Source: Vitellaria paradoxa
Lineage: Eukaryota > Streptophyta > Magnoliopsida > Ericales > Sapotaceae
Assembly (NCBI GenBank): GCA_019916065.1
Contig: CM034241.1
Coordinates: 20,909,541 to 20,973,540 of the forward strand
Direction of reading: 5' to 3'
DNA: 64,000 nucleotides
The notes beneath the pieces were generated by a model. It had not been told where the DNA came from. It saw only the letters and a program-made list of their open reading frames with translations, and made no database searches. Positions within the stretch are counted from its first letter, which is position 1, and every line of letters starts with the position of its first letter. The translations under genes were made by a program, and so were the position numbers. Below are positions 58,174 to 64,000 of this stretch, one piece after another.

Positions 58174-60211
58174 TGATTAGCATGCATTATTGTACAATTA
58201 TATATATATTGAGCATGCTAATTATGAATTTACAGTTATTATTGGCGATGTGTTAGTGTGATTATCTCATTTCCATGCATTCTTGGTGTGTGTATATTTC
58301 AGGTGATATAATATGGTGTTTTTGGCCCAAACAACACCAAGGTTGCATGTGAGGAGGAGCCATCCCAAGGCATAAGATCGACTACCATGGGTGCCAAGGA
58401 GAAGTAAGTGGTTTGAAGTTCAAAATAGTTGAAGTGGTGTGCGGTTGAAGTTCCAGCTCAACACCCTCTCAGTTTTCCAGCCATAACTTTTTCGTCACAA
58501 CTCGAAATGGTTCCATTCTTTTTGCGTTGGAAAGAAGACTCGAAGCCCTACAACTTTGCTGGTTTAGCCGAAGCCTGAATCTGTCATCTTCAATGTCAAA
58601 ATCGCATCGGAAGTCAGGGACAGAAAGCTGTCAAAGAAGAACTGTTCACTGTATTTGCAGATGGGCGCCCCACCTAGGCCCATGGGCGCCCCACCACAAG
58701 CATGGGCGCCCCACCTAGACCCATGGGCGCCCCTAAGGACCCTTGGGCGCCCCATTCTTCATCAGATGGGCGCCCACAGAGAGGGAGTTCTGACTGCTGT
58801 TTTTTGGCTAACTCTTTGAGGACTTCATCAAACACTTGTACCTTGGGCGCCCATGATGACTTGTCCAGCACACTTTTAAGTTAAATTTTGAATTATTAAA
58901 TTACACTTTTACCCTTGAGTTATGTAATGATATAAAAGGGTAAATTTCTGATGTACAAGGGGTCGAAACCCTACGCACTTCTTCTTTTTCTCTTAGTTTA
59001 GTTTAGATTAGGGTTAGATGTTTTCATCTCGTGTTGGATTGACGGAAGCTTTATTTTTCATCTTCGCATTAAGATTAATTGGTAAGTTTCATTCGTTACT
59101 TCGTTTTAATTAAAAGGTTATTATTTTCTTTATCCTTGTTCTTTATTTTCACTTCGTAGTACTTCGCAGTCATTGTTAGTGTTTGATTTGCTTTCGAAAT
59201 TGCTTTAGCTTATTTCTATATCCTTCGTTTTCGTGTTTGAGTGCTTGATAAAGGTTATTTTCTTTTCGAAAGGCTTTGTTAATGCTTTCGCAATGTTAGG
59301 CTAGGGTTTGTTCTTGGCTTCAAGCCATTGAAAGTGGTGAAGTAGTTGGTGAACTCAAATGTAAACGAGTTTTATTTAATAAAATATATTTTGGACTTTT
59401 AATTGGAATTTCGTAGTAAGCTAGGGTTCTCTTGAAACCTACTCACCCGTGTCACAACCGTAGCTTGGTTACAAGTTTTCACTTGTGCACACCAAGTGTT
59501 CGGTTTAATGTCCCGGTGAGTTAGAATCTGATTTTCCAAGACCCAAATTAGGTTTTCTTACAAAATCAGTCACCCGTGTTAAAACTAAAGCTTGGTTACG
59601 ATTGGCCACTCGTGCAAACCAAGTGGTTGGTTCAATGGCCCGGTGATTCGAACCTTATTTTCATAAAACCAAAACATGAGGTTTTCTTAAGAAACCGATT
59701 CACCTGTGTTATAATTGAAGTCTAGTTATGAGTTGATGCTCATGCACACTAGGTGTTCGATTCAATGTCCCGGTGAGTCTGAAACCAATTTCAAAAGCCT
59801 CCGCTTACTCTGAATTCCATAAATTAGTTTTTAATGAAATATCTTCCGACCTAGCAATGCATGTGCGTTTGTTAGGTTGAGTTATAAATGCGTTTGAGTA
59901 AACCACTACCCACTACTGGATTTGGTTCGAAGCCAAGATCATTTTAGTTAGTTTATTTTCAATATTTGCATTCTAGTTTAATATCACAATTTGCTTCGCT
60001 CCACCATTCTCAACCCAGCCATATTCAAATCACTTTGTAATTCAAAAATTAGTTTAGATTAGCTTAGGCTCACCTACTAATTAAGAGAACAAATCTAGTG
60101 TCTTTTAACACAACCCTCCCTGTGGAGATGACCTCGGTTCTCACCGAGTAAGACTACGACCACCCTCTTGCACTTGAGAGGTAGAACCCGAACACATTTC
60201 AGGGTCGGTCA
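58174..60211 (+). mobile_element. D LTR3
   Basis: Shares nearly all LTR1 variants. Its few private changes include ATTATTAAATT (58896), CTTCGCAGTC (59167), AACTAAAG (59584), ACAAATCTAG (60091) and ACAACCCTCC (60112). It ends GGGTCGGTCA at 60211. Confidence 0.95.
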
Positions 60212-60216
60212 CTACG
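60212..60216. other. Target duplication of the D dimer, right copy (CTACG)
   Basis: Identical to 46084-46088. The empty-site paralogue (minus strand, about 23286-23300) has a single CTATG here. Confidence 0.95.
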
Positions 60217-61340
60217 TTACCACTTCTTTTGATACACTAGAACCTCATCCTAGTAGGGGGATTGTCAGGGCACATGATAGGTATATGTTCTTTAGGGACA
60301 ATCATTAGGGAGAACAACAACCTGACTTTCTAGCTATAATAAGGCTATTTCTAATACAAATGTAGATTCTTGGCAAAAGGCTAAGAAAGTTGAAATGGAG
60401 TCTATGTACTCCAATCAAATCTGAAAACTTGTAGAACCACCTGTCAATGTTAAACCTATTAGCTATAAGTGGGTTTACAAAAGAAAAAGAGAATCAGATG
60501 TGTTTGTTGAGACCTATACGGTTAGGCAAATGGCTAAAGGGTTTACTCAGAAAGAGGGCATCGACTATGAGGAAACTTTTTCGTAGTTGCTATGCTTAAG
60601 TCTGTTCGTATCCTCTTATCCATTGCGGCTTATCTCGAATTATGAGATTTGGCAAATGGATGTCAAGACGGCATTTTTGAATGGCCATCTTGATGAAGAC
60701 TATATATGATGCAACCAGAAAGGCTCATAGCTAAGGGCTAAGAGCAAATGGTATGCAAATTGCATAACTCCATTTATCGACTCAAGCAAGCATCCCGTAG
60801 TTGGAACATCTGTTTTGATCAAGCGATCAAATCATTTGGTTTTGATCAAAATCTAGATGAACCTTTTGTGTATAAAAAGTGTAGTGGGAGCATGGTGGTT
60901 TTCTTAGTTCTATATATGGATGACATTTTACTCATTGGGAATGATATTGGCGTGTTATCCACAGTTAAGGTTTGGTTAGTGAAACTGTTCGATATAAAGG
61001 ACTTGGGAGAGGCTAGCTACATCCTTGGGATCAAGCTTTTGCGAGATCGTATGAATAGGATGTTAGGCCTATCTCAAACTGCATATATTGACAAAATACT
61101 AGTCAAGTATGCTATGCATAACTCTAAGAAGGGTATGGTACATTTCAGGCATAGGGTGTCTTTATCTAAGAGCCAATGCCCTAAGACACCTCTAGAAGAG
61201 GAGCATATGAAGAAAGTCCCTTATGTTTTAGCAGTAGGGAGTCTCATATATGCTATGTTGTGTACAAGACTGGATATCTATTTTGCAGTAAGCATGGTCC
61301 ACCGGTATCAATCTAATCTTGGACCAGAACATTAGACTGC
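60217..61340 (+). pseudogene. Copia reverse transcriptase
   Basis: The N-terminal part (60217-60745) is full of stops, but VNVKPISYKWVYKRKRESD and WQMDVKTAFLNGHLDED are readable across frames. The part from 60748 is open for 195 codons: KLHNSIYRLKQASRSWN, FGFDQNLDEPFVYKK, catalytic VLYMDDILLIGND, DLGEASYILGIKLLRDR, VLAVGSLIYAMLCTRLDIYFAV. YMDD is intact. A stop at 61333 precedes RNase H. Confidence 0.92.
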
Positions 61341-61902
61341 TGTAAAGCATAATCTTAAGTACTTGAGAAGGACTAAAGATTATATGCTGGTTTACGGGTG
61401 TGGAGACTTAGCTCTTATTGGATACATTGATTTAGACTTCATGTCAGATAAGGATTCCCAAAAATCAACATCTGGTTATCTGTTTACCCTTGGTGGAGGA
61501 GCTATCAGTTGGAGAAGTATTAAGCAACAGTGTATTGCTGACTTTACCACTGAAGGTGAGCACATGGCAACTTCAGAAACGACTAAAGAGGTAATTTGGT
61601 TGAAGAAGTTCCTTATGGAACTAGGAGTAAAACCACTGGCTAAGTCACCTATTACACTTTATTGTGATAATATTGGGACTATAGTTTAATCCAAGGGGCC
61701 AAAAAATCCCAAGGGTGGGAAGTACTTACAGAGAAAGTATCACTTAGTGAAAGATATTGCTCACAAATGTGACATCATTATGACAAAGATTGCATTAGCA
61801 GATAACTTAGCTGATCCTTTTACCAAGGCCTTACCTACAAAGGTTTTTGAGTCTTATGTTGATGGGATGGGGGTAAAATGTAACGGTTCAATGACTTAAG
61901 TA
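61341..61902 (+). pseudogene. Copia RNase H
   Basis: LALIGYIDLDFMSDKDSQKS (catalytic Asp), TSGYLFTLGGGAISWRSIKQ, FTTEGEHMATSETTKEVIWL (catalytic Glu) and LYCDNIGTI (third Asp), then a stop at 61687 where Gln is expected. The C-terminal block with KYHLVKDIAHK and ALADNLADPFTKALP follows. It ends near 61900, 12 bp before the 3' LTR. Confidence 0.9.
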
Positions 61903-61904
61903 TA

Positions 61905-61914
61905 AGTGGGAGTT
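61905..61914 (+). other. Copia polypurine tract
   Basis: AAGTGGGAGTT directly before TGTTGGGATG. Confidence 0.8.
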
Positions 61915-63180
61915 TGTTGGGATGTATGCCCTAAAGTCATATATTAGATGATGAACTGATTTTAGTTCAATAAAGAATTCTTGTTTAATTTATCTAAAGT
62001 TTCTTTATTGCCTATAGATGTATGTTTTCATGTGAAGAATGTAATCCCTGATTGATTAATGAACTTGATTCATGTGCATGAAAGTGATTCATACACAGGA
62101 GATATGAATTTAAGCATTGATCGATATAGATTTGTTCACAATCAGTGATGAGACAGGGACATTCAACTGAAAGATTGTAACTTTTTAGATTTCTATCTAA
62201 TAGAATGATTTATCTCAATCATTAGAGTAGTGGACTCTAAATCTAAAGTGTTGGTATGGAAGACACTCGATAAGACAATAATAAGAAACACATCTAATCT
62301 ATGCTATCCTCATTAATGTATTTCTTATGTTCATTCTAAATAGTTGCTCTAAATCCTGAGACAGTGATGGACACTATTTTATGTAATAATAACTTTAATT
62401 CTTCAGGAGTGAGGCTGATTATCACTAGGCCAACAGCTCAGTGTTTTAGGAAATCATTACATAAAACTACGAAACATACACTATTAAGAAGGAATCCACA
62501 ATCTCATTTGAGATAAGAGTATTATCTATATTAAGAATATTATCTAATCATTAAATCCAGAACTAGTCGTCTTAATAATATGTTATTGAGATGGTAACCA
62601 ACACAAAATGATTAGAATAATAGTTCTTAGTATATAGAGGGAGATATCAATTGGAATTAGATAGCTTCTTAATTGTAATTGTCTCTATATTTAGGGGAGG
62701 GGGCTTAATTGTACAATTAAAGAGTGAACAAGGTGTTTTATAAGATTATTTCAATAAACTAGGGTTGGAGTTTAGTTATACCTTTCTAGTGGAGTAAGGT
62801 ATAATTATTAGTGGTTGTATTTGTAATTATGATAAATTATGGATAATTTTCTAATTAGCCAACTTAAGTATATTTACACTTGGGTCCTCTACTTTTGCTT
62901 ACAAAGGGTCAGTTTGTTAGGTTGCCCACAAAACCTTAGATGTCAGAAAAACCCTAAGAGGATTCTGATAGGATAAAGAGCAGAAAACTTAGGAGTTTCA
63001 ACCGTCAGGGAAGAAAAGTTCGAGACGGCAAGATCAAATCAAAGAATGATAAAAGGTTCATTTTATTTATTGATTTGATTTTTATATTTTGAATACAATA
63101 GTATAAGAAGTTTATGATCTTTCATGCATGATTAATCCGAACAATAAAAACCTATTCTTCTTCGTTTCTTGATTCCTACA
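61915..63180 (+). mobile_element. Copia 3' LTR (1266 bp)
   Basis: TGTTGGGATG to ..GATTCCTACA. Aligns with the 5' LTR without the solo LTR. Followed at once by gypsy integrase sequence. Confidence 0.92.
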
Positions 63181-64000
63181 CTTTTGGCCACATTAGCTGC
63201 TTTAGTAAAATTTCAAAAACATGACATTCTCGTAATTTAGATTTATATCCAAGATAAACCCTTTTATCATTGCAATACCATCTAAGAGAAAGAGCAGCTA
63301 TGGTTCACAGACATCAAGAAGCCAATCCAAATTGGAAAATACCCACCAAACACCAGCAAAAAGGATAAAAGGACACTTCTCAGATTATCCAAGGGGTATT
63401 TCATTGCTAGTGAGATCTTATTCAAGAAGTCATCTTTTGGGCTATTGAGGTGTGTGACTGAAAGTTAAGCTAAGAAGCTAATGAAGGAAGTTCATGAAGG
63501 AGAATGTGGTCTTTATATGACTAGTCCTCATCTGGCAGGGAAAATCATGCGATCTAGGTATTATTGGTTGCAGATGTAGTTACACTATACCAAGTATGTT
63601 CGAGGTGTTATAAATGTCAAATTCATGCAGATGTTCTAAGGGCTTTACTGAAAGAACTACAAACTTTGCCATTTTTATAGCCTTTTTCTATGAGGGGGCA
63701 TGGATATGATAAGACTTATAATACCTCATGCTTCAAATGGACATCGATTTATCATAGTGGCAATTAACTATTTCACCAAATGGATTGACGCTGAGTCTTA
63801 TGCTAATGTGAGAAAGAATGTGGTAGTTTGATTTATTAAGTATAATTTGATTTGTCGATTTGGAGTTCCTGACTTGATCATAATAGATAATGCCATAAAT
63901 ATGAATAATGATGATATAATGGCACTGTGAAAATAGTTCAAAATCAATCATTAGAATTCAGTGACATATCGCCCTCAAATGAATGGGGTAGTAGAATTAG
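63181..64000 (+). pseudogene. Tat-like gypsy RNase H end and integrase (runs off the window)
   Basis: Readable through frames: LATLAALVKFQKHD; IKKPIQIGKYPPNTSKKDKR, TLLRLSKGYFIASEILFKKS, LLRCVTES (63305-63465); AKKLMKEVHEGECGLYMTSP (zinc-finger His); MRSRYYWLQM; then ASNGHRFIIVAINYFTKWID, AESYANVRKNVVV (first Asp of DDE is Asn in AINYF), ICRFGVPDLIIIDNAINMNN (second Asp) and SVTYRPQMNGVVE (Glu). Related to, but not the continuation of, the Tat-like element at 18893-22325, because the two overlap in content. Several stops. Confidence 0.85.

Larger units (their letters stand above)
46089..60211 (+). mobile_element. Tandem gypsy dimer 'D' (LTR-gag-LTR-gag-LTR)
   Basis: Three nearly identical LTRs (2040, 2039, 2038 bp) separate two internal regions (4022 and 3984 bp), each with a tRNA-Asp primer-binding site, a gag-like gene, a long 3' non-coding region and a polypurine tract. 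A single CTACG duplication flanks the whole. There is no protease, reverse transcriptase, RNase H or integrase, so D is non-autonomous, of the gag-only (TR-GAG) type. The 3' non-coding region is shared with B and A, which suggests mobilisation by Athila enzymes. It is inserted in the copia gene between integrase and reverse transcriptase. Confidence 0.95.
38791..63180 (+). mobile_element. Ty1/copia retrotransposon with two nested insertions
   Basis: LTRs at 38791-41659 (contains a solo LTR) and 61915-63180. Internal region is 41660-61914 with the D dimer at 46089-60211. Without the insertions it measures about 8.7 kb, with LTRs of about 1.27 kb. Order gag-protease-integrase-reverse transcriptase-RNase H is diagnostic of copia. 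The 5' end starts TATTGGG where the 3' LTR has TGTTGGG. The flanks differ (left: E gag; right: Tat integrase) and no target duplication is seen. Confidence 0.9.

Overview
This window looks like a piece of plant nuclear heterochromatin made almost entirely of nested transposable elements. No intact host gene is visible. The evidence for a plant is: Ty3/gypsy elements of the Athila/Tat (non-chromovirus) type primed by tRNA-Asp, a Ty1/copia element primed by initiator tRNA-Met, two En/Spm-CACTA transposons, and a small block of plastid DNA (rpoC2 and rpoA pieces). The DNA is AT-rich and nearly every coding region carries stops or frameshifts.

Layout. 1-1416 is an Athila-type LTR (called C, minus strand) lying in the 3' part of a plus-strand element B (1417-4936). 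B sits in the 3' LTR of a long minus-strand Athila element A (4937-18076), and A sits in a plus-strand LTR fragment related to D (18077-18892). Next come a decayed Tat-like gypsy element (18893-22325), an unassigned stretch, a short inverted copia fragment (about 23012-23350) and a CACTA transposon (about 23380-31737). The CACTA transposon carries AT-rich tandem repeats and a solo LTR (F, 28291-29598). An island without a gene (31738-32552) separates it from the end of a second CACTA (32553-34386). That element is cut by the LTR and gag of gypsy element E (34387-38790). E is cut by a Ty1/copia element (38791-63180), which itself contains a solo LTR (38898-40486) and a tandem gypsy dimer D (46089-60211). 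The window ends in a Tat-like integrase (63181-64000).

The most striking object is D: LTR-gag-LTR-gag-LTR, 14.1 kb, flanked as one unit by a single 5-bp target duplication (CTACG). The outer LTRs resemble each other more than either resembles the middle one. This suggests that a dimer was reverse-transcribed and inserted as a unit. D encodes only a Gag-like protein and so must borrow enzymes, most simply from an Athila element like A. A, B and D share a conserved non-coding 3' region and G-run motifs.

Across the LTR families A/C, B, D, E and F, whose sequences otherwise differ, the same architecture recurs: a hairpin at the very start of the LTR, a splice-acceptor-like pyrimidine tract plus AG at 120-129 nt, a cluster of GC-rich palindromes or GC-rich motifs, and paired U5 hairpins near the primer-binding site. 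Several LTRs also show a TATA box, a GTAAGT donor and tandem units. In D-type LTRs the tandem units fold into hairpins with compensating base changes. Element names A-F are local labels used only here. Counts of differences were made by eye and are approximate.
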